Source of the DNA: Saprospiraceae bacterium
GTDB lineage: Bacteria; Bacteroidota; Bacteroidia; Chitinophagales; Saprospiraceae
Length of the DNA: 11,224 nucleotides
Reading direction: 5' to 3'
Assembly (NCBI GenBank): GCA_013042795.1
Contig: JABDPK010000084.1
Location: 1-11,224 of the forward strand
Made by a program: the position numbers and the translations under genes. This document shows positions 1 to 7,474 of this stretch, one piece after another; the stretch's first letter is position 1; each line of letters begins with the position of its first letter. The notes below the pieces were generated by a model. That model was given only the letters and a program-made list of their open reading frames with translations. It was not told the origin of the DNA and did no database searches.

Positions 1-719
1 TGAAAAGACAAGGGGCGATTTCGTATTTCTTTCGATGTAATGACAACATCTTCACCGATCTGGTAGAGTTTGAGCCTGAATTTCCGGATAAATGGAATGC
101 GTGCAATCGTCATCAGGATTCTCTTTATAATTCGAGGTCTGAACAACCCCCAGGTAAGCAAAACGCCGTAAAGCAGCATGAAAAACCAGACCAGAATAAA
201 AGTGATTCCGTATCCTTCAAGCATACTTGTCATATCGGGCCGGATAAGCGGCGGGCCAAATATGATAAACAAAATCACCAAAGAAACCAGGAAAAATAAA
301 GTATCCACTATCACAGTATACAAGACAATTGAAACTGCTTTGGCTGCTGAGATTTTTTCCTGGGAAAGGAAAAATACAGCAACGGCAGAACCCCCAATGC
401 TTGTTGGTGATATGGAGGAGGCAAATTCCCAGATAAATACCAGTTCTACAGCATGTTTAAAGGAGAACTCATGGTCTGACAGGATTTTTAACCTGTAGGA
501 ATAGAAGATATGACGAAGAACGTAGATAAAGATGGCACAACCTAGCCAAAACCAAACACGGGCATTCCATTTGATTTTCAGAAACTCTTCCGGATCTAGT
601 TGATTGTAAATTAATAAGCCGATTACACCAAGCCCGATGACCATAGGGAGAATCACCTTCGTTCCGCTAACGGAATTAAGGACACTTTCCTGTTCTTTTA
701 TTTTTTTCTTCGAGCTCAC
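1..719 (-). CDS. Lysylphosphatidylglycerol synthase TM-region / flippase-like membrane protein (3'-truncated by window edge)
   Basis: An open frame reads leftward from a GTG at 719-717 to the window edge without a stop, giving 239 codons; the C-terminal part lies outside. An in-frame TAA nine codons upstream of the GTG limits the start, and no in-frame ATG occurs before residue 26, so GTG is the best choice. The basic N-terminus (SSKKKIKEQ) is followed by hydrophobic segments near residues 22-38, 54-74, 92-118, 125-155 and 171-192. The conserved-looking stretch 'SPTSIGGSAVAVF' at 104-116 fits the P..GG signature of the LPG_synthase_TM / UPF0104 (AglD2-like) family, as does the layout. Members act in the inner membrane on lipids or lipid-linked substrates. 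The aminoacyl-transferase domain of true MprF is not visible, so the substrate is unknown. Usual family length is about 330 residues, so roughly a quarter to a third is missing. It is divergent from the reductase gene at 838. Confidence 0.82.
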   Translation of the reverse strand, partial: MSSKKKIKEQESVLNSVSGTKVILPMVIGLGVIGLLIYNQLDPEEFLKIKWNARVWFWLGCAIFIYVLRHIFYSYRLKILSDHEFSFKHAVELVFIWEFASSISPTSIGGSAVAVFFLSQEKISAAKAVSIVLYTVIVDTLFFLVSLVILFIIFGPPLIRPDMTSMLEGYGITFILVWFFMLLYGVLLTWGLFRPRIIKRILMTIARIPFIRKFRLKLYQIGEDVVITSKEIRNRPLSF

Positions 720-783
720 TAAATCGGCATCAAATTTCGCCTTTTATTAGGATAATAAGAATAAACAAAAAATTATTATCTGC

Positions 784-797
784 TATTAGAACTAATA
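784..797. promoter_or_regulatory. Perfect 6-2-6 inverted repeat in the divergent spacer (candidate operator)
   Basis: TATTAG-AA-CTAATA is a perfect inverted repeat of two 6-bp arms with a 2-bp spacer. It lies about 40 bp before the reductase start and 65 bp before the membrane protein start, where a shared operator would be expected. No regulator gene is adjacent, and I did not find a convincing Bacteroidota promoter (TAnnTTTG with an upstream TTG) on either strand here. In AT-rich DNA a 12-base palindrome can arise by chance, so this is only a candidate. Confidence 0.25.
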
Positions 798-837
798 CAA
801 GTGTATAAACATTATTTATTGTTATAGTTTTAGGAAT

Positions 838-1557
838 ATGCCAAAAAAATGGAAAGCAGCTCGTGTTATTTCGATAGAGGACCTTTCTCCATCGGTCAAG
901 GAAATAATACTGGACATTGAAGGAGAGGAAATCATCGATTTTAAACCGGGACAGTTTGTTACTTTTGACCTTCCGATTGGAGAAAAAAGACTGGAAAGAT
1001 GGCGAAGTTACTCTTTGGTTAATGCTCCCAATAAAAGTAACCGTATAAATCTGGCTGTCAGCCATCTTGAAGGCGGACGCGCATCAAGGTTTTTTTTTAA
1101 AGAATTAAAAACAGGAGACGAGTTGGTCCTGAAAGGTCCGGAGGGCATGTTTGTTTTGCCTTCAAGCCTAAACAAAGACCTTGTTATGATCTGTACAGGA
1201 ACCGGTGTCGCACCCTTTAAAAGCATGATTGATCATGTTTTTAATCATGATATTCCACACAAAAAGATACATCTGATTTACGGAAGCAGAACAAAAGCTG
1301 ATATTTTATACCGGGAGGAGTTCGAAAAGTTAGCAAAGAAACACCCTGAATTCAAGTATTCTATTGCATTGTCAAGAGAAGAGTTTAATGGTTACCAGGG
1401 TTATGTGCACGACATATACAGGCAGCATTATGGAGAAAAACGGGAAGACATTTGCTTTTTGTTATGTGGGTGGCAGAACATGATTGATGATGCAAATAAG
1501 TATTTAAAAGAACTTGGATATTTGTCTGATCAAATTCTTTTTGAATTATACGGGTAG
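838..1557 (+). CDS. FAD-dependent ferredoxin/flavodoxin-NAD(P)H reductase-like oxidoreductase
   Basis: A 239-residue protein of the ferredoxin-NADP reductase superfamily, which moves electrons between NAD(P)H and a small redox carrier through FAD. The N-terminal FAD beta-barrel carries 'RSYSL' at 56-60 (flavin-binding RxYS) and 'GGRASRF' at 79-85 (flavin phosphate loop). The C-terminal nucleotide domain carries 'GTGVAPFKSM' at 121-130, 'YGSR' at 148-151 and 'CGWQNMI' at 210-216. The chain ends in 'ELYG', with an aromatic residue next to the C-terminus, as in short bacterial FNRs. There is no C-terminal plant-type 2Fe-2S domain, so it needs a separate electron partner. No signal peptide is seen, so it is cytoplasmic. 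It is the first gene of the rightward group, 56 bp ahead of the Nfu-type scaffold, which would fit a supply of electrons to iron-sulfur assembly; that link is inferred. Coenzyme preference (NADH or NADPH) cannot be read safely. Confidence 0.87.
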   Translation: MPKKWKAARVISIEDLSPSVKEIILDIEGEEIIDFKPGQFVTFDLPIGEKRLERWRSYSLVNAPNKSNRINLAVSHLEGGRASRFFFKELKTGDELVLKGPEGMFVLPSSLNKDLVMICTGTGVAPFKSMIDHVFNHDIPHKKIHLIYGSRTKADILYREEFEKLAKKHPEFKYSIALSREEFNGYQGYVHDIYRQHYGEKREDICFLLCGWQNMIDDANKYLKELGYLSDQILFELYG

Positions 1558-1613
1558 GATTAAAACCAAAAAGCCAGTATTTTCGTTTCACTTTCTACAA
1601 TACGACTAATAAT

Positions 1614-2225
1614 ATGGAAACTAAAACAGCAAGTCCAATCATGCTCTATACAGAGCAAACCCCTAATCCGGATTCTTTAAAATTCGTTACAAACAGAATG
1701 TTGTACAAGGGTACAGCAGATTTCAGGACAGAAGACCTGGCAAAAGAATGGTCGCCAATAGCTGCCGAACTGTTTCAAATGCCTTTTGTCAATGGTGTCT
1801 ATGTATGCAATAATTTCGTTACTATCAGCAAGGAAATGAATTATGCATGGGAAGATATTATGCTGAAACTTAAAGAATTCATTAAATCCTATGTTTCCGA
1901 TGGCAAGGTTATCGTTAAAGAAGGATTTGCTGAAGCCATGGCACAAATTGAAGCAGACCGGGGTGTAGAGTATCAATATGACGGAGAAGAGGCTGAAATC
2001 GTACGTAAAATCAAGGACCTGATCGACAAGTATGTAAAACCTGCTGTTGAAATGGATGGTGGTAATATCGAGTTCAAATCTTTCGATAAAGGTAAAGTAT
2101 CAGTAATTCTTCAGGGGTCTTGCAGTGGATGCCCATCTTCCACTGTGACACTAAAGTCAGGGATTGAAGGTATGCTAAGAAGAATGGTTCCGGAAGTTAC
2201 AGAGGTTGTTGCTGAAATGGGCTAA
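1614..2225 (+). CDS. NifU/Nfu family iron-sulfur cluster scaffold or carrier
   Basis: A 203-residue cytoplasmic protein with two domains. Residues about 10-98 match the Nfu N-terminal domain, recognisable from 'YTEQTPNPDSLKFV' (12-25) and 'FQMPFVNGVYVCNNFVTI' (54-71). Residues about 124-200 are the NifU-like C-terminal domain, with 'VKPAVEMDGGNIEF' (141-154) and the cluster-binding CxxC in 'CSGCPSS' (C170 and C173). Proteins of this type bind a 4Fe-4S cluster, through one CxxC per subunit of a dimer, and hand it to apo-enzymes. The two-domain layout resembles mitochondrial NFU1 more than E. coli NfuA, whose N-terminal domain is A-type. The ATG at 1614 is used; an internal Met at residue 10 would still keep the whole N-terminal domain. 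It is followed after 3 bp by the phosphatase gene. No IscS/SufS or SufB-D genes are in the window. Confidence 0.93.
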   Translation: METKTASPIMLYTEQTPNPDSLKFVTNRMLYKGTADFRTEDLAKEWSPIAAELFQMPFVNGVYVCNNFVTISKEMNYAWEDIMLKLKEFIKSYVSDGKVIVKEGFAEAMAQIEADRGVEYQYDGEEAEIVRKIKDLIDKYVKPAVEMDGGNIEFKSFDKGKVSVILQGSCSGCPSSTVTLKSGIEGMLRRMVPEVTEVVAEMG

Positions 2226-2228
2226 TCT

Positions 2229-3026
2229 ATGAGCGTACATCCTTTGTTTGAACTAAGAGAGTCTTTGACTGATCTTTGTGCACAAGTTTCTGTGTTCATC
2301 AGGAAAGAAATTACCAAAGTTGAAATCGGGGATGTTCAGGAGAAAGACATGAACAGCCTGGTAAGTTATGTAGACCAGGAAGCCGAAAGAATCTTAGTTG
2401 AAGGCTTGCAAAGGATGGTACCCGAAGCAGGTTTTATTACAGAAGAACAGACGGTTCACACTGAACAAAAAGATAAAATGTGGATCGTTGACCCCCTTGA
2501 CGGGACGACGAACTATCTCCAGAGAATACCTCATTTTTCGACTTCCATTGCTCTGCAGGACAAAGGTGAAATCGTTGTCGGAATTGTTTATGAAACCATG
2601 AGGGATAACGCGTTTACGGCTGTCAGAGGATTTGGGGCATGGGAAAATAATGTTCCGATTACTGTGACAAAGACTTCAAATAATAACCAGGCGATTGTTG
2701 TATCAGGATTTCCTTACGACAGAAAGACAGATATCGATAAAAATATGTCCCTGTTAAAACATTGTATTCTGAATTATCGTGGTTTTCGTCGTTTGGGTTC
2801 AGCTGCATTGGATCTTGCTTATGTTGCTTCAGGAAGGATAGACATTTATTTTGAAGAAACATTAAACATCTGGGACCTTGCTGCCGGTGTTTTATTGGTA
2901 AAGGAAGCAGGTGGACAGGTATCTGACTACGATGGAGGAGAAACTTTCCTTGAATCCGGAAGTATTGTGTCCAGCAACGGGCAGTTACATGAGGGAATAC
3001 TGGATGCTATAGAAAAAAGTCTTTGA
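2229..3026 (+). CDS. Inositol monophosphatase family phosphatase (SuhB-like)
   Basis: A 265-residue protein with the usual size and motifs of the Mg2+-dependent, Li+-sensitive inositol monophosphatase family. The metal-binding glutamates sit in 'GFITEE' (68-73), motif A is 'WIVDPLDGTTNY' (85-96), and motif B is 'WDLAAGVLLVKEAGG' (215-229) with the catalytic-site Asp at 216. The 'RRLGSAALDLAYVASGRID' stretch (187-205) is also typical. It probably removes a phosphate from inositol-1-phosphate or a related sugar or nucleotide phosphate. Specificity within the family (SuhB, CysQ-like or histidinol-phosphatase-like) cannot be set from sequence alone, although 'DPLDGTTNY' is closest to the SuhB/IMPase type. 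It starts 3 bp after the Nfu stop codon, which points to translational coupling. No signal peptide; cytoplasmic. Confidence 0.92.
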   Translation: MSVHPLFELRESLTDLCAQVSVFIRKEITKVEIGDVQEKDMNSLVSYVDQEAERILVEGLQRMVPEAGFITEEQTVHTEQKDKMWIVDPLDGTTNYLQRIPHFSTSIALQDKGEIVVGIVYETMRDNAFTAVRGFGAWENNVPITVTKTSNNNQAIVVSGFPYDRKTDIDKNMSLLKHCILNYRGFRRLGSAALDLAYVASGRIDIYFEETLNIWDLAAGVLLVKEAGGQVSDYDGGETFLESGSIVSSNGQLHEGILDAIEKSL

Positions 3027-3109
3027 TATGTGATCTTTTATCGATGACTGAAGCCAGTGTCTCTAAATTGCAAGGTATAAGTCATCATTATTTTTTACCT
3101 TTCCCATGA

Positions 3110-4351
3110 ATGAATCTCACAGAAAACATCAAAATTGCCATTGAATCTATCAAGGCAAATTTCCTCAGGGCATTATTGACGCTTTTGATCATTGCTGTAG
3201 GGATAACCTGTCTTGTTGGAATACTTACAGCCATAGATACGATCCTGTTTTCGATGAGTGACAGTTTTAATCGCATGGGTGCTAATTCATTCAACATTTA
3301 TCCTACCAGGGAAAACATGCGCGGACGACAGGATGGAAAGGAAGTCAAAAGAGGCGCACCTATTAATTTTCGCCAGGCGATGAATTTCAAAGAATCATTT
3401 GACTATGGCGGAGCTCGAGTATCAATCAATACTTTTTGCCAGTGGAATTCTACAGTGAAACATGGAAGCGAAAAGACCAACCCAAATGTGCGGTTGATTG
3501 GTGTGGATGAAAACTACCTTGATGCGTCTGCCTACGAGCTTGAAGTAGGCAGGAATTTTTCAAACAACGAAATCGAAACAGGAGCACACAAGATTATAGT
3601 GGCCTCCGAAATTGTCAACATGTTGTTTGATAAAAAACCAGATAAAGCGTTAAATGCAGTTATCCATGTCGGGAATACGAGGTACAAGGTAATTGGTGTA
3701 TTGAAGAGCAAGGGGTCTTCGATGAATACTTCCAATGACAGGCGGGTTTTTATTCCCCTGCTGAATGCCAAACGTTATTATGGCTATGCGGACAGGAACT
3801 ACGGGATTATGGCATTTGTTCAGAATCCAAATGAAATAGATGATGCTGTCGCCCAGGCAACCGGGATCATGCGGAATGTCAGACGGCTGAAAGCAACAGA
3901 AGAAAATGATTTTGAAATAAGGAAAAGCGATGGGATTCTACAAAGGTTAAAAGAAATCACTACAGAATTACGGGTAGGGACAATTGCCATTGCATTGATG
4001 ACCTTATTGGGTGCAGCCATCGGGCTGATGAATATCATGCTTGTCTCTGTAACTGAACGAACGCGTGAAATTGGTGTCAGGAAAGCACTTGGAGCGACAC
4101 GGTTTAATATATTATTCCAGTTTATTGTTGAAGCCATAGTGATCACCATATTAGGAGGTATCGTTGGTATTATCCTTGGTATTATCCTGGGCTTTGTTGT
4201 TGCTACACTAATTAATGGACGCTTTATCATACCATTCAACTGGATGGCGCTTGGCATTCTGGTGTGCATTGTCGTGGGTGTTATTTCTGGTTTGTATCCT
4301 GCACTCAAGGCATCCCGGCTTGACCCGATTGAGTCACTGAGGTATGAGTAA
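3110..4351 (+). CDS. MacB/FtsX-type ABC transporter permease
   Basis: A 413-residue integral inner-membrane protein with the four-helix MacB layout: TM1 at about 20-46, a large periplasmic domain (about 50-285, MacB_PCD type), then TM helices at about 288-312, 334-365 and 378-397. The FtsX core is clear from 'ERTREIGVRKALGATR' (316-331), the coupling-helix region that meets the ATPase, and from the C-terminal 'GLYPALKASRLDPIESLRYE' (394-413). Such permeases work as dimers with a separate MacB/LolD-like ATPase. They act by mechanotransmission on lipoproteins, peptides or toxins rather than by classic import. No ATPase or membrane-fusion protein gene lies next to it here. The start at 3110 is preferred because the overlapping ATG at 3106 is in another frame. 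It lies 83 bp after the phosphatase gene on the same strand. Confidence 0.93.
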   Translation: MNLTENIKIAIESIKANFLRALLTLLIIAVGITCLVGILTAIDTILFSMSDSFNRMGANSFNIYPTRENMRGRQDGKEVKRGAPINFRQAMNFKESFDYGGARVSINTFCQWNSTVKHGSEKTNPNVRLIGVDENYLDASAYELEVGRNFSNNEIETGAHKIIVASEIVNMLFDKKPDKALNAVIHVGNTRYKVIGVLKSKGSSMNTSNDRRVFIPLLNAKRYYGYADRNYGIMAFVQNPNEIDDAVAQATGIMRNVRRLKATEENDFEIRKSDGILQRLKEITTELRVGTIAIALMTLLGAAIGLMNIMLVSVTERTREIGVRKALGATRFNILFQFIVEAIVITILGGIVGIILGIILGFVVATLINGRFIIPFNWMALGILVCIVVGVISGLYPALKASRLDPIESLRYE

Positions 4352-4419
4352 GGAGTTTATAAGCTTAATCGTGATAAGGTGTTACTGTTCGCTTACCCTT
4401 AAAGCTTTTTGGCTTAGGT

Positions 4420-4460
4420 GGGGTCGTAAAGATTCGCTTGTTCTCACTTGAAGCAACCCC
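4420..4460. terminator. Weak nested inverted repeats between convergent genes (possible bidirectional terminator)
   Basis: The 135 bp spacer between the convergent permease and metallo-hydrolase genes holds an outer stem GGGGT (4420-4424) / ACCCC (4456-4460) and an inner stem GCTT (4436-4439) / AAGC (4451-4454). A separate small AAGC/GCTT hairpin with a T-rich loop lies at about 4402-4415. None is followed by a strong T-tract (the bases after 4460 read GTTTATT). Position favours a terminator, but the stems are short. Confidence 0.25.
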
Positions 4461-4486
4461 GTTTATTAGGTCTTGTAATTGATAGT

Positions 4487-5368
4487 TTATTCCCCGGAAT
4501 AAGCCCCAAACAACATCTTTAAAAACTTCTTTCCATCAATAAAACCCCATTCCCATTCTTCATAACCTTTGATAAGTGCATCAACATCTGCGGTATCGAT
4601 GGCGACATCCTGGTCTATGGCATCCATGACCCTGGACCTCATTTCTAGCCACATTGCTTTATAATCGAGCAGGTCCTGGTAACCGGCCTGTTCACCATGT
4701 CCAGGAATAATCTTAGTGTCTTTATCAGCTATCATAAGCGCGGCATCCACGGCTTTGATTGCGCCATCGGGGTGCCCTCCGGAACTGGTATCCACATAAG
4801 GAAAACGATGATTGAAAAACAAATCACCCATATGCAGTACATTGGATTCCGGGAAGTACACCATGGCATCACCGTCTGTATGCGCATTATGCACATGTAT
4901 CAAATGAATGCTTTCACCATTCATGTGAATCTTCATAGCATCACCGAAGGTCAATTCAGGCCAGGCAGATACCGGTGACGCAGGCGTTGATCTTCTGAAT
5001 GGTCTGACCTGATCCGTAGACAGTCTTTCTCTTACATTTTCATGAGCAATAATGATAGCACCTTTTTCAGAGAAATGGCTATTACTCCCGGTATGGTCAC
5101 CATGCCAATGTGTATTCACAAGATACTTGACCGGGTGATCTGACACACTGGCAATAGCAGATTCTATTTTTGGTCCTAATTCTGCAAACTGGTCATCAAT
5201 GAGTAAAACACCGTCATCTCCGACACTCAAACCAATATTGCCTCCCATTCCTTCAAGCATGAAAATATTTTCAGTAACCGGATGGATCTTAACTTCAACA
5301 TCGTCAAATCCTTGACCGAAAACAGTTAACCAGCTAAACAGAAAAACAAAGAGCAGCAAATTTTTCAT
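4487..5368 (-). CDS. Secreted metallo-beta-lactamase-fold hydrolase
   Basis: A 293-residue MBL-fold protein. Residues 1-19 form a signal peptide (short n-region, hydrophobic LLLFVFLFSWLTVF, then GQ), so it is probably periplasmic or exported. All zinc ligands appear present: 'THWHGDH' at 86-92 (H87, H89, D91, H92), H163 in 'NAHTDGD', the bridging Asp182 in 'MGDLFF' and H224 in 'PGHGE'. This predicts a di-zinc hydrolase. It resembles the widespread MBL group with 'GGNIG' and 'HVHNAHTDGDA' stretches, mostly annotated only as MBL-fold hydrolases. Substrate is unknown, and beta-lactamase activity should not be assumed. The C-terminus (about 265-293) adds a helical tail with 'EWEWGFIDGKKFLKMLFGAY'. 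It is the last gene of the leftward cluster, 5 bp after the M14 peptidase stop, so the two exported zinc enzymes are probably made together. Confidence 0.9.
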   Translation of the reverse strand: MKNLLLFVFLFSWLTVFGQGFDDVEVKIHPVTENIFMLEGMGGNIGLSVGDDGVLLIDDQFAELGPKIESAIASVSDHPVKYLVNTHWHGDHTGSNSHFSEKGAIIIAHENVRERLSTDQVRPFRRSTPASPVSAWPELTFGDAMKIHMNGESIHLIHVHNAHTDGDAMVYFPESNVLHMGDLFFNHRFPYVDTSSGGHPDGAIKAVDAALMIADKDTKIIPGHGEQAGYQDLLDYKAMWLEMRSRVMDAIDQDVAIDTADVDALIKGYEEWEWGFIDGKKFLKMLFGAYSGE

Positions 5369-5373
5369 GTATG

Positions 5374-7104
5374 TTATTTTATGAATACGGGGATCGTTCT
5401 TTGATGAGAGCTATTGTATAACTGGAACAAATATACACCCGGTATATTGATCTGATTCAATTCAATAGAATTGAGTAGTCTTTGGGAATGGATAAGCTTA
5501 CCAGCCGGATCAAATACTCTTATTGACAACTCCTGCCGATCAGGCAAATCATTGAAGTATATTTTTCGTCCCTCCTGGTAAAAGGTGATATTAGAAAGTA
5601 CAGGATCGGATACGGAAGAAATACCCTGAGGACAAATTTCTATGTCGATTCTTGTCGAAGCCTTATCCTGGATAACAGCTTCAAAAGAAAGATCCTGGAA
5701 ACCAGGAGCCTCAATAAATACCTGGTATGAGCCATTGTCTAGGTACCTGTAATAATGACCGGTTATACTATCGGAAAAGACACTTGAATTATCCATGTCA
5801 TAGCCTGGAATATATAATTCAGCCATAACTGGCAAGCCCGAAACACAATCAGTAATTGTACCCCGTAGTCCATATAAAGACTCTTCCATATAATTGAGCA
5901 AGGCATTTCGATTGGCTTCCCAAATGACAGGGAGCTGATCAGAGTCCAGTAATTTATCTTCGGATATCTCAAGGGTCAACTCACGGGATCTTTTAAAGTA
6001 TGTCATGTAATCCTGCCGGCCACCCTGTACTTCATACCATGCATAACCATTCGTTATTCCGTTGTTGAATTCTGAAAAGTATCCCGGGGGGCCATAATGT
6101 TGAACAGTATCTGCATACGCCCTTGATAATTCAATCCACCATGAATCGTCAGCATGTGTATGTAAATATGTATCCCAGGGGTAATTAACAACCTCAACAC
6201 CACCATGAATATTACAGGCCATTTGTATGGAAACGCTGTCAGCAAAGTCCATAAAGATTTTGGTTTCTTCCTGGTAATTCCTGTTATCAGGATGTGGGCC
6301 GTCTTCAGGGTCTGGAAAGTTTCTGTTCAGATCTACAAAGGCGGCATTAAATCTTATAGCGCCTTCCACAGTATGATTACCGGCACGGTAGGTTCCGTTT
6401 GGATTAGCCAGGGGATTAATATAGATATTTACTTCATTGACCAGTCGGGTTATTCTTTCATCTTCCTGGTAATTACAAAGAAGATGATCTATAAGTTGAA
6501 GCATAACCGGAAACCCGGCGGTTTCATCACCATGCATCGTAGAAGTATACAGGAACCCGGGCTCATCTTCCTGTTGGTTAAGATTATCTCCTATCCTGGC
6601 AACAAGAATGTTTCTGCCACTATTGAGTGAGCCGATATTAATTATCTCACAGATATCAGGATAAGTTTCTTCAAACTGATACATCATTTCTTCGTAGCCT
6701 TCATAAGTAGGATAGAAATCTATCAGGGGCATACAGTCACCTTGAGATTTTAAGCTTATTATATCTTCCTGATCTTTCATTTCAATGTCAACGACTCCCG
6801 GAAGGATGGATGTGAATTTAATTTTTTCATTCAGAAGATAATTAAACCCTTCCTCGTTTACATATAGTAACATTTTTTCGGAGGAGGCACCATGATCTAT
6901 TGTTATACCATTGTGGTCAAGCGCATGCTCAAGGGAGGAGAGATCAAGCAACCGGACTTGAACACCACCATATTGATGGAAATATCCGGAGTTCGGGTAA
7001 GTGTGTTGAGACTGAAGCTGGAGAGGGAGACAGAATAAAAACAGGCTAAACGAAAGAACGTAACTGTAGGTAACTATTCTCTTTTTCCCGCATTTGAAAT
7101 TCAT
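5374..7104 (-). CDS. Secreted M14 zinc carboxypeptidase with T9SS-type C-terminal tail
   Basis: Using the ATG at 7104 the protein has 576 residues; an in-frame ATG at 7131 would add nine. I prefer 7104 because it gives a more normal signal peptide (basic n-region, then LSFSLFLFCLPLQL, then QSQ). Positions below count from the 7131 ATG. An N-terminal prodomain-like region (about 43-130) precedes the M14 catalytic domain (about 138-415). Catalytic features are complete: zinc ligands H200 and E203 in 'MHGDE', H309 in 'NIHGG', substrate-binding 'NRNFPD' (269-274), and general base E388 in 'ELTLEIS'. A carboxypeptidase-regulatory-like (transthyretin-like) beta domain follows (about 421-500). The last 70 or so residues, with 'IRVFDPAGKLI' and 'PGVYLFQL', look like a type A T9SS sorting domain. 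It should be exported, T9SS-translocated and cell-surface or released, trimming peptides. Its 5' end overlaps ybeY out of frame by at least 59 bp. Confidence 0.88.
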   Translation of the reverse strand: MNFKCGKKRIVTYSYVLSFSLFLFCLPLQLQSQHTYPNSGYFHQYGGVQVRLLDLSSLEHALDHNGITIDHGASSEKMLLYVNEEGFNYLLNEKIKFTSILPGVVDIEMKDQEDIISLKSQGDCMPLIDFYPTYEGYEEMMYQFEETYPDICEIINIGSLNSGRNILVARIGDNLNQQEDEPGFLYTSTMHGDETAGFPVMLQLIDHLLCNYQEDERITRLVNEVNIYINPLANPNGTYRAGNHTVEGAIRFNAAFVDLNRNFPDPEDGPHPDNRNYQEETKIFMDFADSVSIQMACNIHGGVEVVNYPWDTYLHTHADDSWWIELSRAYADTVQHYGPPGYFSEFNNGITNGYAWYEVQGGRQDYMTYFKRSRELTLEISEDKLLDSDQLPVIWEANRNALLNYMEESLYGLRGTITDCVSGLPVMAELYIPGYDMDNSSVFSDSITGHYYRYLDNGSYQVFIEAPGFQDLSFEAVIQDKASTRIDIEICPQGISSVSDPVLSNITFYQEGRKIYFNDLPDRQELSIRVFDPAGKLIHSQRLLNSIELNQINIPGVYLFQLYNSSHQRTIPVFIK

Positions 7105-7474
7105 CTTCCTGTGTTTTGTCATTGTATCCAATCATGTGGAGGAGACCGTGTACGATCACACGATGTAATTCATCAATAAAGGATTGATTGTAAAGTTGTG
7201 CATTTTCCTTAACTCTATCAATACTGATAAAGACATTTGATTCAATAGGATCTGTATTTAGAGGGAAAGTAATGATATCCGTATAGTAATCGTGATCCAG
7301 GTATTTTTTATTTATTTCCAATAGATGTTGGTCTGAACAAAAGATATAATCGAGTGAGGAGATCGTTTTGTTTTCAGTGCGAACTACTTCTAACAACCAT
7401 TCGCGAAGATTGTCCTTGTCTTCCAGGCTGAAATCAACATCTTCACAATAAAAAGCTATGACCTCTTTATCCAT
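7046..7474 (-). CDS. ybeY: Endoribonuclease YbeY (16S rRNA maturation and ribosome quality control)
   Basis: A 142-residue protein of the UPF0054/YbeY family, a metal-dependent RNase needed for 16S rRNA 3'-end processing and 70S quality control. The central 'YYTDIITFPL' (63-72) and the metal-site 'VIVHGLLHMIGYNDKTQED' (106-124) are diagnostic. H109 and H113 match the first two ligands of the HGxLHxxGYxH motif. The third position is Asp119 instead of His, giving 'GYND', a change I recall as common in Bacteroidota. Its ATG shares a TAATG overlap with the stop of the upstream ATPase gene, so translation is likely coupled. The last 59-86 bp also encode the start of the M14 peptidase in another frame. 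The C-terminus 'MREKENSYLQLRSFV' is complete. Cytoplasmic. Confidence 0.95.
   Translation of the reverse strand: MDKEVIAFYCEDVDFSLEDKDNLREWLLEVVRTENKTISSLDYIFCSDQHLLEINKKYLDHDYYTDIITFPLNTDPIESNVFISIDRVKENAQLYNQSFIDELHRVIVHGLLHMIGYNDKTQEDEFQMREKENSYLQLRSFV

Noticed and set aside
178..498. 106-codon + strand frame at the left end
   Set aside because: It is antisense to the flippase-like membrane gene, whose translation has clear family features and membrane helices; this frame has none.
730..1065. Minus-strand frame overlapping the reductase start and the divergent spacer
   Set aside because: It overlaps the N-terminal half of the clear FAD reductase in antisense, and its hydrophobic C-terminal part only reflects the AT-rich spacer.
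3820..4308. 162-codon minus-strand frame inside the permease gene
   Set aside because: It is antisense to the FtsX core of the permease and has no recognisable domain.
4352..4486. Possible small RNA in the convergent spacer
   Set aside because: Stems are only 4-5 bp with long loops, no promoter-like sequence was found, and there is no comparative support; a weak terminator is the simpler reading.
4487..5368. True beta-lactamase (antibiotic resistance gene)
   Set aside because: The zinc ligands are those of the whole MBL superfamily, and the surrounding sequence looks like a general MBL hydrolase group. Nothing specific to B1, B2 or B3 lactamases was identified.
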